From: Leptodactylus fallax
Lineage: Eukaryota; Chordata; Amphibia; Anura; Leptodactylidae
Length of the DNA stretch: 64,000 nt
NCBI GenBank assembly: GCA_947044405.1
Contig: CAMRHE010000157.1
Span: 2,804,501-2,868,500, forward strand
Direction: 5' to 3'
Notes under the pieces: generated by a model
The model's input: the letters and a program-made list of their open reading frames with translations, nothing else
Told to the model about the DNA's origin: nothing
Database searches by the model: none
Shown here: positions 35,683 through 46,373 of the stretch, piece after piece
Numbering within the stretch: position 1 is the stretch's first letter
Layout of the letters: each line of letters starts with the position of its first letter
Translations under genes and position numbers: made by a program

Positions 35683-38600
35683 GATTGGTAGTCCCTGCCT
35701 ATGACTGTATATCCAGAGGGTTGTACTTTTATGCACAGAGTGGTAGTATACCGATGTATGGCAGGCCAAACAAACTCATCCTGCGCATACCGAACAGGGG
35801 GAATACCAGCATTTGGCCTAGTGGTCCGTCTGAGGACCGGTGGTATATTATGGGGTGCTGCAGCTATGGGCTGAGAAGGACCAGCGGATTCCGCACCAGA
35901 GGGGGCACAGGCCGGAGATACAGTAGTCACAGGTGGAACATCCCCAGGAGCAGGGATCGGCCAACAATCATCCTCCTCGTCTGAGGCCCATTCCGCACCT
36001 CCATTCTCTGACTGTGGGAGCTCATTCACATTGGCAGGCCCATCGTGATTTGTCCCTTCAGAATGACACAGGCGCAACATATTTCGGTGAAGTACTCGAA
36101 CACAATCAGTTCCTTCTTTCTGGACCTGGTACACTGGCCCATTCGCATACTTGCGGCCAACAACACGATACGGCAAAGCCTCCCATCTGCTTTCCAATTT
36201 CCCTTGGGGTTTCTTGACACGAACTAGCACCAGGTCGCCTGGTTGCAATGGTGCTTCTTGCACTGGGGTCTTATCAGGATGGGGATGTTCTTGCAGGCGC
36301 TGCCGCACCAATCGATGGATTGTCTCAAGTCTCTGCCGATGCGCCCGCACCCAAGAGGTTGGATCCCTCAGAGGAAACCCATCCACATCATTCAACTGTA
36401 ATTCTCCTATACTTCGCCCAGACCGCCCAAAGAGAAGTGTATAAGGAGAGTACCCCGTTGTAGAATGGACCTGATTGTTATAGGCCCACACCATTTCAGA
36501 CAAGAAGTGAGGCCACTGTAACTTCTTGTCTTCCTCCAGAGTCCGCAGCATCTGTAGCAGAGTTCTGTTGAATCTTTCACAGGCCCCATTTCCCTGAGGG
36601 TGGTATGGAGTCGTGTGCGACTTCTTTATCCCGTAGATACGTTGAACTTCTTTCATTACGTGTCCCTCAAAGCAGGCGCCCTGGTCGGAGTGGATGCGTT
36701 GGGGGCACCCATATACTCGAATTAAATCTTGGCACAGAGCACGAGCTGCTGACTCAGCTGTCTGGTCCTTGGTGGCGGTTACCACCGCAAATTTGGTGAA
36801 GTGATCCACCATTACGAGGCAATACTGGTGTCCGCTATTGGATGGGCCCACCATTAGATAGTCTATCATGACGATTTCTAAAGGTTCCTGGGTCACAATG
36901 GTTTGCAGGGGAGCTCTCTGTTCTATTGCCTTATGGATCTCACAAGTTCGACAGCTGCGGCATACTTCTTCGACCATTTGACGAAGACCAGGGCAGTAAA
37001 TCAGTCGCTGTAACCAACGAAAGGTCTTCTCATGACCAAAATGTCTATTCTTATTATGAGCCTCAACTGCCAACGAGCGAGCCAGTTCACTAGGCACCAC
37101 AATTTGGTATCGAATGTCGATCTCAGAAGGTAAATAGACCTTTCGGCATAGCACTCCATTTTTCATCTCCAACTTTTCCCACTGACTCAAAACAGATAAT
37201 ATCTCACGTGTTAGTCGTTCTCTTTCCTCTCTACAGGGCTTCTGGCCTTTCTCAACACACTTGATCATCTGCGCCAGCCCCTCATGGGTCTGTTGTATCT
37301 GTGCCCATTCCTGTCGTGAGGGACCAAAGAAAGGAGCCATTTCAGTCCCCTCCATCTCAAACTGATTAGTGGCGGTCAAGGCCTGTGAAAATCTGCTGAA
37401 GTCGGGCACCTCCACATGCTCCAACTCATGATCCACGTCTTCTGTGGGGGTCTGGGCAGTTACCATAGAAAGTCCGTCAGCATTCTGGTTCTCTGTCTTG
37501 GACCGATACTTAATGCGGTAATTGAACGTAGACATTCGGGCTATCCACCTCTGCTCTAACACCCCGAGCTTGGCATTTTCTAGGTGAGCTAGTGGGTTGT
37601 TGTCAGTCAGTACTAAAACTTCAGCACCGGTCAAATATTCAGAGAATTTCTCGGTCATGGCCCATACCAGTGCCAACAGCTCCAATTTAAATGAACTATA
37701 ATTCTCGGGGTTTCTTTCAGAATCTCTCAAAGACCGGCTGCCGTACGCTATGACCCTCTCCTGGCCATCCTGAAGCTGGGAAAGCACTGCTCCAAGACCA
37801 TACAGGCTTGCATCTGTATATAGCTGGAACGGCAAGTGGTAATCAGCATATGCCAAGATTGGGGCTGTTGTCAGTGCATCCTTCAATGCCTGGAAGGCTT
37901 GTTCCTGTTCAGGTCCCCACTTCACGGACCGGTTCTTTGGACCACCGGATGTGCCTCGTAGGAGAGCATTAAGTGGTGCTGCTACCTTGGCGAAATCCTT
38001 AATAAACCGTCGATAGTAACCGGCTACTCCAAGGAACGCCCTCACTTCTCGCAGGGTAGTCGGTATCGGCCAATCTTGAACAGCCGCTATCTTGTCTCTT
38101 GATGGTCTCACCCCTTCTCCTGATACGCGGTGACCCAAGTAATCAATTTCAGATTGGAACAACCGACATTTACTGGGTTTCAATTTGAGCCCATGTTCCC
38201 GCAATCTTCGAAATACTTGCCCCAACTGGTGGAGATGGTCTTCAAAGGTCGCAGAATACACTATAATGTCATCCAAGTAGATGAGAGTGAACTCAAAGTT
38301 GAAGTCACCGAGACATTTCTCCATCAACCGCTGAAACGTTCCGGGTGCATTTGTCAACCCGAAGGGCATCCGGTTAAATTCGTATAGTCCCATGGGCAAG
38401 ATGAATGCCGTCTTCTCCTTGTCTTTTGTGGCCATCGGCATCTGCCAATACCCACTAGCCAGATCTAGTGAGGAGAAGTACCGGGCTCTCCCTAGCGCTG
38501 AGAGGGACTCCTCAATCCGTGGCAAGGGGTAGGAATCTCGTACGGTGCAAGCGTTTAACTTCCGATAGTCTACGCAAAATCGGATGGACCCATCTTTTTT

Positions 38601-39767
38601 TCTTACTAACACCACAGGAGCCGCCCAGGGACTCTGGCTTTCTTGGATGATCCCACCCTGTAGCATCTTAGCTAACAGTTCTTTCACTTCCTGATACAAC
38701 TGTGGAGGAATTTGTCGGTAGCGCTCTCCAATTGGAGGGGTGTCTCCTGTGGGAATCTCATGGTAGATCCCTGTGGTACATCCAAAATCTTCAGCATACC
38801 GTGCAAAGGTGGCTTGGTTCTCCCACAACAGCTCATCTACCTTCTGCACCCATTCCAGAGAACATGAACTTACATCCATCTTCATCTGTTCTCGAATTGC
38901 ACAGCCATTCCATTCAGAGGTGGGTTCCTCATCTTCTCCCATGGACACAGTTACGGTCCACTCATCCCTTTCAGTCGGCTTCAGCTGCATTGGAGTTACT
39001 TTCCTTACTTCCTCCGGAGTCACATAGATGTTAGCCAGCAGCCTCCCTGGGGTCAGGTCCACACTCTGGTCCTGAGTGTTTACACATCGAAGTGGTACTC
39101 TTCCATTGCGAACTATTGCCAAGGAACGGGCCACTAGCGGATCAACACCTCCTTTGGCTGCCTGCAGTGGTTCTACCAACACAGCTATGCCCTCTAGTTT
39201 CCGACAGGTGCCTATGGGCATGGACACTATTGTCTCCCGACTGGGTGGCAGTGTAACTTTTGTATGCAAAGGAACTGAAATTCGAGCCAGAGGACGCTGT
39301 GCATCTGAACTTTTCTGTAAGCCACATGTCCGGATCAGCCGCTGGAAAGCTGTTTGAGTAGGCCGATGGGTGGTGGTTTCTTTCCAATAACCGTGACCTT
39401 TCTTTTCAAAGAGGATCTGATCTAATTCTTTTAACACATTCATCCCCAAAATGACAGGGACCTTTACTTCATGTGACTCCTGTACCACCACAATGCCTTT
39501 CCTACCTAGATCTTGGCCACATACCCGGACATTCATCCAGGCCACTCCCACGACCAGAACTGGTAACTGGTTAGCTGCGACCACTCGTACGAATGTATGG
39601 GGGTCATATTTCACATGTTGCCGGAAGTACCGTTCATAATAGTCTCTACTCAAGGTCGTTACTTGGGAACCCGTGTCAATCATCCCGGTAACCGGAATAC
39701 CCTCCATTTCCACCTGTATGACAGGACTTGCAGCGATCAGGTCATCATCAGGGCATTCTCCCCACAT
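35679..39767 (-). CDS. pol: Ty3/gypsy Pol polyprotein
   Basis: Polyprotein of about 1360 residues from the first Met; the frame is open further upstream to the gag overlap. Domains in order: aspartic protease with 'DTGSQVTTLS' near residue 32; reverse transcriptase with 'YLDDIIVYS' near 497 and 'FCVDYRKLN' before it; RNase H with 'YTDASLYGLGAVLSQ' near 651; integrase with an HHCC zinc-binding part (about 905-945), catalytic D near 967 ('MIDYLMVG'), D near 1026 ('HSDQGACFEG') and E near 1062 ('ACERFNRT'); then a GPY/F-like module ('RWEALPYRVVGR'). No chromodomain recognised. The PR-RT-RH-IN order makes it Ty3/gypsy, not Ty1/copia or Gmr1. The frame is -1 relative to gag, so it is probably made as Gag-Pol by frameshifting. 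No internal stop. Confidence 0.95.
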   Translation of the reverse strand: MWGECPDDDLIAASPVIQVEMEGIPVTGMIDTGSQVTTLSRDYYERYFRQHVKYDPHTFVRVVAANQLPVLVVGVAWMNVRVCGQDLGRKGIVVVQESHEVKVPVILGMNVLKELDQILFEKKGHGYWKETTTHRPTQTAFQRLIRTCGLQKSSDAQRPLARISVPLHTKVTLPPSRETIVSMPIGTCRKLEGIAVLVEPLQAAKGGVDPLVARSLAIVRNGRVPLRCVNTQDQSVDLTPGRLLANIYVTPEEVRKVTPMQLKPTERDEWTVTVSMGEDEEPTSEWNGCAIREQMKMDVSSCSLEWVQKVDELLWENQATFARYAEDFGCTTGIYHEIPTGDTPPIGERYRQIPPQLYQEVKELLAKMLQGGIIQESQSPWAAPVVLVRKKDGSIRFCVDYRKLNACTVRDSYPLPRIEESLSALGRARYFSSLDLASGYWQMPMATKDKEKTAFILPMGLYEFNRMPFGLTNAPGTFQRLMEKCLGDFNFEFTLIYLDDIIVYSATFEDHLHQLGQVFRRLREHGLKLKPSKCRLFQSEIDYLGHRVSGEGVRPSRDKIAAVQDWPIPTTLREVRAFLGVAGYYRRFIKDFAKVAAPLNALLRGTSGGPKNRSVKWGPEQEQAFQALKDALTTAPILAYADYHLPFQLYTDASLYGLGAVLSQLQDGQERVIAYGSRSLRDSERNPENYSSFKLELLALVWAMTEKFSEYLTGAEVLVLTDNNPLAHLENAKLGVLEQRWIARMSTFNYRIKYRSKTENQNADGLSMVTAQTPTEDVDHELEHVEVPDFSRFSQALTATNQFEMEGTEMAPFFGPSRQEWAQIQQTHEGLAQMIKCVEKGQKPCREERERLTREILSVLSQWEKLEMKNGVLCRKVYLPSEIDIRYQIVVPSELARSLAVEAHNKNRHFGHEKTFRWLQRLIYCPGLRQMVEEVCRSCRTCEIHKAIEQRAPLQTIVTQEPLEIVMIDYLMVGPSNSGHQYCLVMVDHFTKFAVVTATKDQTAESAARALCQDLIRVYGCPQRIHSDQGACFEGHVMKEVQRIYGIKKSHTTPYHPQGNGACERFNRTLLQMLRTLEEDKKLQWPHFLSEMVWAYNNQVHSTTGYSPYTLLFGRSGRSIGELQLNDVDGFPLRDPTSWVRAHRQRLETIHRLVRQRLQEHPHPDKTPVQEAPLQPGDLVLVRVKKPQGKLESRWEALPYRVVGRKYANGPVYQVQKEGTDCVRVLHRNMLRLCHSEGTNHDGPANVNELPQSENGGAEWASDEEDDCWPIPAPGDVPPVTTVSPACAPSGAESAGPSQPIAAAPHNIPPVLRRTTRPNAGIPPVRYAQDEFVWPAIHRYTTTLCIKVQPSGYTVIGRDYQS

Positions 39768-39817
39768 AGTCTCCTTGTCAGTTTCCCCTACTACACGCCC
39801 TACAGCAGCAGGGGACT

Positions 39818-40843
39818 TCAGTTTAACGGCGGTCTCTCATAAGTTTGTCGCTGCTCTGGACATCTAGCAGCAACGTGGCCCATCCGTCCACACTCCCAGC
39901 AGCGTATCTCCCGTCGTTCTGGCCATCTGTTTGGGCCCCTTCGGTAAGCCCCTTCGATTTCTCCTGAGCACTGCACTAAATGATTTGGACCCCTTCGGTA
40001 GGTCCTATCCTCACCCCTCCAGCGGGGTGGTGGGTGATTCTGACTTGCTGGGTGTGGATGGCTCACCCTTTCATCTCCAGTCTTCTGGAAGTCTGCAATT
40101 TTCATAGACTGCTCATCACAACGAGTGTGCAAGTGTTCCATTTGTTCTTGCAGTTTCTGCATTACTGTGAGAATTTCTTTAACCGTCCCTTTTTCTACTG
40201 TCTCTGAGCCAGAACTAGCCCCCTGTGACAAAGTAACTCCAACTGCGGTCTGGGGCTTCGGGACCATACTATTGGCACGGGAGATGGCCTCTACCTGTAC
40301 ATCATGGAATTTAGCATCAGTCTCTCGTCGTATAAAATCCTGCATAGTCACAGTTAAACTGCCGTCACGTATCCCCAGGACAAACTGGTCACGGAGAGTC
40401 CGATCAGGGTTACAGAAGGCTGGCGAGCCCCCTCTTTCCTTCCTTTGAATATCTCGGAGCAGTTCTTGTAGGGCATTTGCATATTGGGGAAGGCTTTCAT
40501 TCTCCTGTTGTACCCTCTGGAAGAACCGAGCCTGCAGAGACCCCAGCAATGCAGTTTCTCCATAGATGGTTTCTAGAATCTGGACTACTTGCTCAAATGT
40601 CTGCCTTTGTTCAAATGGCCTCAGTATCACTGTGGTCTTAGCATCCCCTTGTAATGTCAATATTGCTAGCTCTACTAGTACTTCTAGTGTGGTCTGGTAC
40701 ATTCGCTGTATCATTCGTATCTGTTCCACCCACATACTCACTGACATATTATTGCCATCAAATTTAGCTAACTGACTCATTATAGCCCCTGATGGCATTC
40801 TTCCTCTAGCACTATTCTCCCGAACGGGTGCGTCACTGTCCAT
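39818..40843 (-). CDS. gag: Ty3/gypsy Gag protein
   Basis: Capsid-nucleocapsid precursor of about 341 residues, starting at the ATG at 40841-40843 (MDSDAPVRENSA), 33 nt inside the 5' LTR boundary. The open frame reaches further back into the LTR, but that part is not needed. The capsid-like region has 'QGDAKTTVILRPFEQRQTFE' and 'SLQARFFQRVQQENESLPQY', the usual retrotransposon gag helix pattern. Near the C-terminus there is one CCHC zinc knuckle, CWECGRMGHVAARC, for RNA packaging. The last codons and TGA follow a slippery heptamer. Intact. Confidence 0.9.
   Translation of the reverse strand: MDSDAPVRENSARGRMPSGAIMSQLAKFDGNNMSVSMWVEQIRMIQRMYQTTLEVLVELAILTLQGDAKTTVILRPFEQRQTFEQVVQILETIYGETALLGSLQARFFQRVQQENESLPQYANALQELLRDIQRKERGGSPAFCNPDRTLRDQFVLGIRDGSLTVTMQDFIRRETDAKFHDVQVEAISRANSMVPKPQTAVGVTLSQGASSGSETVEKGTVKEILTVMQKLQEQMEHLHTRCDEQSMKIADFQKTGDERVSHPHPASQNHPPPRWRGEDRTYRRGPNHLVQCSGEIEGAYRRGPNRWPERREIRCWECGRMGHVAARCPEQRQTYERPPLN
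39821..39827 (-). promoter_or_regulatory. Putative -1 frameshift site GTTAAAC before the gag stop
   Basis: Minus strand reads G TTA AAC TGA: a heptamer of near X XXY YYZ type, immediately followed by the gag stop. The pol frame is exactly -1 (GTT AAA CTG) and stays open from here into the protease. GUUAAAC is, as I recall, used by an arterivirus. A downstream pseudoknot was not modelled. Confidence 0.6.
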
Positions 40844-40856
40844 TCTGGTAAGCGGA

Positions 40857-40876
40857 TCCTGCCGACTACGCCAATT
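40857..40876 (-). other. Probable primer-binding site
   Basis: On the minus strand TTGGCGTAGTCGGCAGGATC follows the 5' LTR after two bases, the expected place for a tRNA primer-binding site. The TGG start fits a tRNA CCA end. I could not name the tRNA. Confidence 0.5.
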
Positions 40877-41853
40877 TGTGAACCGAGAGCAAGGCAGGTG
40901 GTTTGGACTCCGCAACCAGAAATGAACGCACACGTGGTAGTTCAAGAAAAAAAAATATATTTACTATAAGTTAATAAAGGCTAGTTAAAGGTAAAATGAC
41001 AGGGATAAAGACAAGCAAAATATACAATATAGCATGAACAATTTCAAGGCAAATTCTGCAATGGTTTCTACTTTTACTCTGTCCACTTCTGCAGTATGGA
41101 CACTGAATGAACAATATACTCAAAACTATCCCTAACTGACCCTGACATCACATTTGGGTGCACCCCCTTTTCCCCAGTGGTCCAGGTGGACCGCTTACAG
41201 TCCGTAGAAGCGCGCGGTGGGGCCCAAAGTCGTTCCTTTCTTTTATAGTGAAGCGTCCTCCCTTCACGGTTATCAGGATCTCGGGAGAAATGAAGTCCTC
41301 TTTAACAGACAGGAAAACCAACTGAATGCAATGTAATCCAACAGCAGATTCCACTCAGCACACTGACAGTCCTGCCGAATCCATACACTGAGCTGGGATG
41401 TAAGCCGGGATTTAGCAGGTGCTGTCCAGTACATCAACAGCACTGCGAGTCTCTATCTGTGGTATCCATATACACAGTCACAATGTCAGTCTCAGTGATC
41501 AGCCACTGAGCACAGTTCCTTTCACGTGGACTCACTAGTCCTGTTGTCTCTTTACACTCTGTTTGTCTCTGGACCAAGATACAGCTTAGCTGTACAGAAA
41601 AATCTCCACACCAGTTCAATACAACACTTGCCAAGATGGCTGCTGCTCTCTGTCTCATCACTTCCTGCTTCTCTGCTCACACTCTGTCTGCAGAACAGGC
41701 AGGCTGACATAAAAGGGGGGGGGGTCTCACTCCAGCATCATGTCACAATTACAATGGCTGCTGTCTTAAAGGAACAGAATCACAGAAATACATTCAACAT
41801 TAATAGTTTATACAGACAAATGAAGCTTAGGACAACATTGGCTGTCTCTTACA
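40877..41853 (-). repeat. LTR (5' LTR of the minus-strand element)
   Basis: 977 bp, same ends as 34688-35664. It would carry the element's promoter; TTTTATGTC on the minus strand near 41710 is a weak TATA-like candidate. Confidence 0.95.
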
Positions 41854-42271
41854 CATAGGGTATATACTGTACGTCCGGAAGTGGTTGTCTTGTTCAAAAT
41901 CGTGCAGCTGCAGAATTGGAGAGATGGCTGTAACTACAGCCGGAGCTCCTCTAGAGAAGGCAGGGATGGTTTATTACAGCTATGGGCGCCGACCCAGATC
42001 AGCTCTGTAGTTATGGGCAGGAGGTTGCATTCCTCCTGCAACTGGGGCTATACACACATGGACAAAATTGCTGGCACCCCTCATTTAATGAAAGAAAAAC
42101 CCACAATGGTCACAGAAATAACTTGAATCTGACAAAAGTAATAATGTATAAAAATTCTATTAAAATGAACAAATGAAAGTCAGACATTGCTTTTCAACCA
42201 TGCTTCAACAGAATTTTTAAAAAAAAGAAAACTCATGAAACAGGCCTGGACAGAACTGATGGTACCCCTAA

Positions 42272-42691
42272 GGGTGGGTTCACACCTGCGCTTGGTGTCC
42301 GTCCGTCGCCAATCCAGTGAAAATCTCGGCGAACTGGATTGGCGTCGGATACAGACCGGTCAGCGGCGCATTGGTTAAAAACCCATTCATTTGAATGGGT
42401 TTTTAAAGCAGTGCTTGTGGTGTGCGCTTACACCCTCTGCGCTGCCAATCCTTTTTTTTTCGTCGGAAACAAAGTCGGACACGCAGGACTTCGTGTCCGA
42501 CGAAAAAAAAAAGGATTGGCAGCGCAGAGGGTGTAAGCGCACACCCGCGCACTGCTTTAAAAACCCATTCAAATGAATGGGTTTTTAACCAATGTGCCGC
42601 TGACCGGTCTGTATCCGACGCCAATCCAGTTCGCCGAGATTTTCACTGGATTGGCGACGGACGGACAGCAAGCGCAGGTGTGAACGAAGCA
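42272..42691. mobile_element. Near-perfect palindromic MITE (420 bp), TAA duplication
   Basis: The left arm ('gggttcacacctgcgcttgg', 'cgccaatccagtgaaaatct', 'aaaacccattcatttgaatg') is repeated as a nearly exact reverse complement in the right arm, meeting at 'cgtcggaaacaaagtcggac'. TAA at 42269-42271 and 42692-42694. PIF/Harbinger-type duplication. High arm identity suggests a young insertion in an older Tc1 copy. Confidence 0.8.
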
Positions 42692-42736
42692 TAACTTAAT
42701 ATTTTGTTGCACAACCTTTTGAGGCAATCACTGCAA

Positions 42737-43330
<594 letters not shown>

Positions 43331-43674
43331 TCAGATTCAAGTTATTTCTGTGACCATTGTGAGTTTTTCTTTCATTAAACGAGGGGTACCAACAATTTTG
43401 TCCACGTGTGTACAGTATGTATCAGCCCCAGTTACAGGGAAAATCAGTCTCCCCCACAGAAAAAAAAAGTGATCAGATGTCCCCAAAGGTCTATTATGAC
43501 CTTATGGGGACACAATGTAAAAAAATAAAGAAAGAAATAAAGAAAGAAGTAGAAAATTAAAAAATAAAAATGAAAGTAAAATAATTTAAACAATAAATAA
43601 AATAATACGCCAATAACACTTCCCTATTACAGGTTTTAGCCAGAAATTGGCCCGGTACTGAAGTGGTTAATTTA

Positions 43675-44197
43675 TTAAAGGGATTTAATCATTGCCCCCA
43701 ATTACTTTAAACCACTCCCATAGTGCTATAGATGCTGTAGAGTAAAAACCATATCATTCTTAAGTTTCAGAGCCCCAGGGATGCATAAAAAAAGCACTTT
43801 TATTCTTTATTCAAATGAGGATCTTGGAGTACAGGGGAGTTTTCTTCTATTACTGAGCACTGCAGCATCATCACTAAACATGCCCATCCTGCATTCAGCT
43901 CCTCCCCCTGGGCAGTGTGAGGATCAACTGACACTGAGAGGATCAAATGACACTGCCGAAGAAGATGAGCTGAATGCAGGATGGGTGTGCTTACTGATGA
44001 TGCAGCAGTGCTCAGTAATAGAAGAAAACTCCCCCTGTGCTCCAAGATCCTCAATTGAATAAAGAATAAAAGTGCTTTTTCTATGTTTCCATGGGGCTCT
44101 GAAACTTAAGAAAGGTATGGTTTTTATTCAGCTAACAGCATATACAGCACTATGGGAGGGGTTTAAAGTAGCTGGGGCAGTGATAGACTCCCTTTAA
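43675..44197. mobile_element. Fold-back MITE (TTAAAGGGA ends)
   Basis: Left 'ttaaagggatttaatcattg' pairs with right 'agtgatagactccctttaa'. The arms are long: 'aagcacttttattctttatt' and 'gttttcttctattactgagc' recur inverted. 523 bp, no coding potential. Confidence 0.6.
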
Positions 44198-44220
44198 CAT
44201 GTAGAGATTTCAGTCCTCTC

Positions 44221-44593
44221 TTAAGGGGTATTCCAATGAGCATGACCATATTTAGGTTTGTAGACAATGAAAAGTTAAATATTTTGCAAACAAAAACTAA
44301 AAATGTTCCTGAGTTTTAAAGATTTTCTTTAACCATCTTAGTTGTGTCAGTCTGTTGCCTTGATAGGTTGCGAAAGAAAACAATCATGAATGCTGGAAAT
44401 TTCTATGGTCTGGGACTTGTCAGAATCCCAACATTCATGGTAGTATCCACTGGCAACCAATCCAGACAACAGACTGTCACCACTAAGATGGTTAAAGAAA
44501 ATCTTTAAAATTTTGTAATTATTTATATTATAATTGTTTAACATTTAATTGACTAAAAATCAAAATATGCACGTTTGTGGGAAACCCCTTTAA
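44221..44593. mobile_element. Fold-back MITE, related to 62967-63595
   Basis: 'ttaaggggtattccaatgag' against 'gggaaacccctttaa'. Internal arms 'gttttaaagattttctttaa' and 'ttaaagaaaatctttaaaat' recur inverted and are also present in the element at 62967-63595. Confidence 0.55.
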
Positions 44594-44643
44594 TATCTTG
44601 TATCCTCTTTCCATTAGCTATTAAAGGGGTTTTCCAGCCTTAA

Positions 44644-44978
44644 GGCTAAGGCCCCACATAGTGAAGCGCAGATAAAAAAGGCTGCAGAAAAAAACACAGT
44701 GGAAATGCATTGCGTTTTTTTTCCACAGTGTTTTTAATTGCGATTTCGCAGATTTCTCCTCTGCAGACTTTCTGCCCATATTATACCTATACGGAAAACA
44801 CCAGTGTTTCCGTAGGTATAATTGACATGTTGCGATTTTCAAAAACACAAGCGTTTTTGAAAATGCAGCATTTCCGCTGCAGATTTTTTTCTGCAATGTG
44901 TGGATGGGATTAGCCAGAATCCCATCCACTTTGCAGGTACTGTAAAACACAGCATTTTTGCAATATGGGGCTTCAGCC
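44644..44978. mobile_element. PIF/Harbinger-like MITE, TAA duplication
   Basis: Ends 'ggctaaggccccacatagtg' and 'atatggggcttcagcc', TAA at 44641-44643 and 44979-44981. Internal block 'ggtataattgacatgttgcg'. 335 bp. Confidence 0.65.
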
Positions 44979-46133
44979 TAAATCGATTTTTTCATACTGA
45001 TGACCTATCATCCTGGACTCTGCACACATTAGCTGTCGCAACATCCTCGAGGTGCCGAAATATGCAAGAACATGGGCAGCGTGCGCTGCATTGGTCCTAT
45101 TCAAGTAATAGGATCTGCGATGCGATTCCCCGGAACCATTGCTATACAGTGGATGGGGCTACTGTGCCGCTTCCATTACTTAAATAGGAGCAGTGCTGCA
45201 CATCCTGCCCGTCCACTAGCATCTGTCTGACATAACTGCATTTCTATTTGGTGCATTTTTTTTGTGAATGAGTGTATTTTTTAATAGCTCAAAAGCTTCA
45301 TAAACTTTTTGGAGATATCATGTATTTCTTTTGTCAGCCATGCCAACCACACAAGAGGACAAGAGTTTCTTTTTATCCAGTAATGCATAGGATAGGGTCA
45401 TCAATATCTGATCTGTGGGGGCCTGAAACCAAGATCCTGCACAGATCAGCTCTTCTGGCAGCATCTTGGCACCAGAAGCTGCTGCAGTGTACATGTATCG
45501 GAAATAAATCTGCTTCAGTTCAGTTAATAGGAGCAGTACTGAAGTTCCCTGGAACCACCACTATGGAGTGGACAGGACTTCAAATGTGCTGCTATTACTT
45601 GAATAGGAGCTGAGCTGTTTCCACTCCCTGTCCACTGCAGCAGCCTCTGGTACCCGGTCGCTGCCAGATCAGCTGATCTGTATGTGCTCTAGGTGTCACA
45701 CCCCCACAGATCAGATACTGATGAGCTATCCTGTGGATAGCTCATCAGTATGAAACATGCATTAGAGGCCAGAAAATCCCTTTATCAAAGGACTGCTTTT
45801 TAGGTCCATTTTCCATCAGTGTTATTTATTTTTCATCAGTTTTCTGGTCGTTTTGCATCAGCTTTTCATCCATTTTTAGAGGGGTTTTCTCATGAAAGTT
45901 ATTCCCTGAGTGGTTGGACCCCAACTGATCGCAATGGGGGACTTTTATCCTTTGCTCTGAATGGAGTTGTGGTTGGGCAGCATGTGTATTGCTCCATTCA
46001 ATGCACTGGGAGTGTCGGGGATAGCCAAAGTAAAGCTCTCGTTGAAATGAATGGAGCAGTGCGTGCTCTGCCTGATCACTGGTCTATTCAGAATGGGAGA
46101 TGAAAGTTCTCAGTTCTCCAGATCAGTAGGGAT

Positions 46134-46373
46134 GTCGCTATTTAGGACCAAAGATCGCCACCAAATCCCGTTTTGGAGCTGTAAGATGCTCCTTTCTCAA
46201 GTGAATATTGGTTGACATCTTGGCTTGAGAAAGGAGCATCTTACAGCTCCAAAACGCGTTGTATCTGGTTTTGAATAAAGGAACTTTCTGAGGACATCTT
46301 GGTAAGCGCAGAATTTTTTTCCTCTGCACTTTCCCATGGGATTTGGTGATGATCTTTAGTCCTAAATAGCGAC
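46134..46373. mobile_element. MITE with about 36-bp terminal inverted repeats
   Basis: 'gtcgctatttaggaccaaag' (46134 on) is complementary to 'ctttagtcctaaatagcgac' (to 46373) with one gap. Inside, 'gatgctcctttctcaagtga' and 'gagaaaggagcatcttacag' form a second palindrome. 240 bp. Confidence 0.6.

Larger units (their letters stand above)
34688..41853 (-). mobile_element. Full-length Ty3/gypsy LTR retrotransposon, 7.2 kb
   Basis: Two 977-bp direct LTRs (34688-35664 and 40877-41853) flank gag and pol on the minus strand. I noticed only two substitutions between the LTRs (acgCggtag/acgTggtag and ctcGtcac/ctcAtcac). CATA lies on both sides (34684-34687, 41854-41857), a 4-bp target duplication. 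Domain order is gag (CCHC), protease, RT, RNase H, integrase with a GPY/F-like tail; no envelope frame is seen. Both main frames are open end to end. It lies between the TTLL13 promoter and the GDPGP1 3' end, in an older repeat ('ctgcaccgcccata' / 'catagggtatatactg'). A recent insertion that may still be mobile; this is an inference from intactness. Confidence 0.93.

Noticed and set aside
35337..35984. Plus-strand 215-residue open frame
   Set aside because: Antisense to the 3' LTR and the end of pol; its first half recurs in the other LTR. Not a host gene.
34688..41853. An endogenous retrovirus with envelope gene
   Set aside because: No frame between integrase and the 3' LTR; pol ends directly at the polypurine tract. 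It is a Ty3/gypsy retrotransposon.
42272..42691. A microRNA precursor
   Set aside because: Arms are about 200 bp and nearly perfect, with transposon-type duplication, so it is a MITE hairpin, not a typical pre-miRNA.
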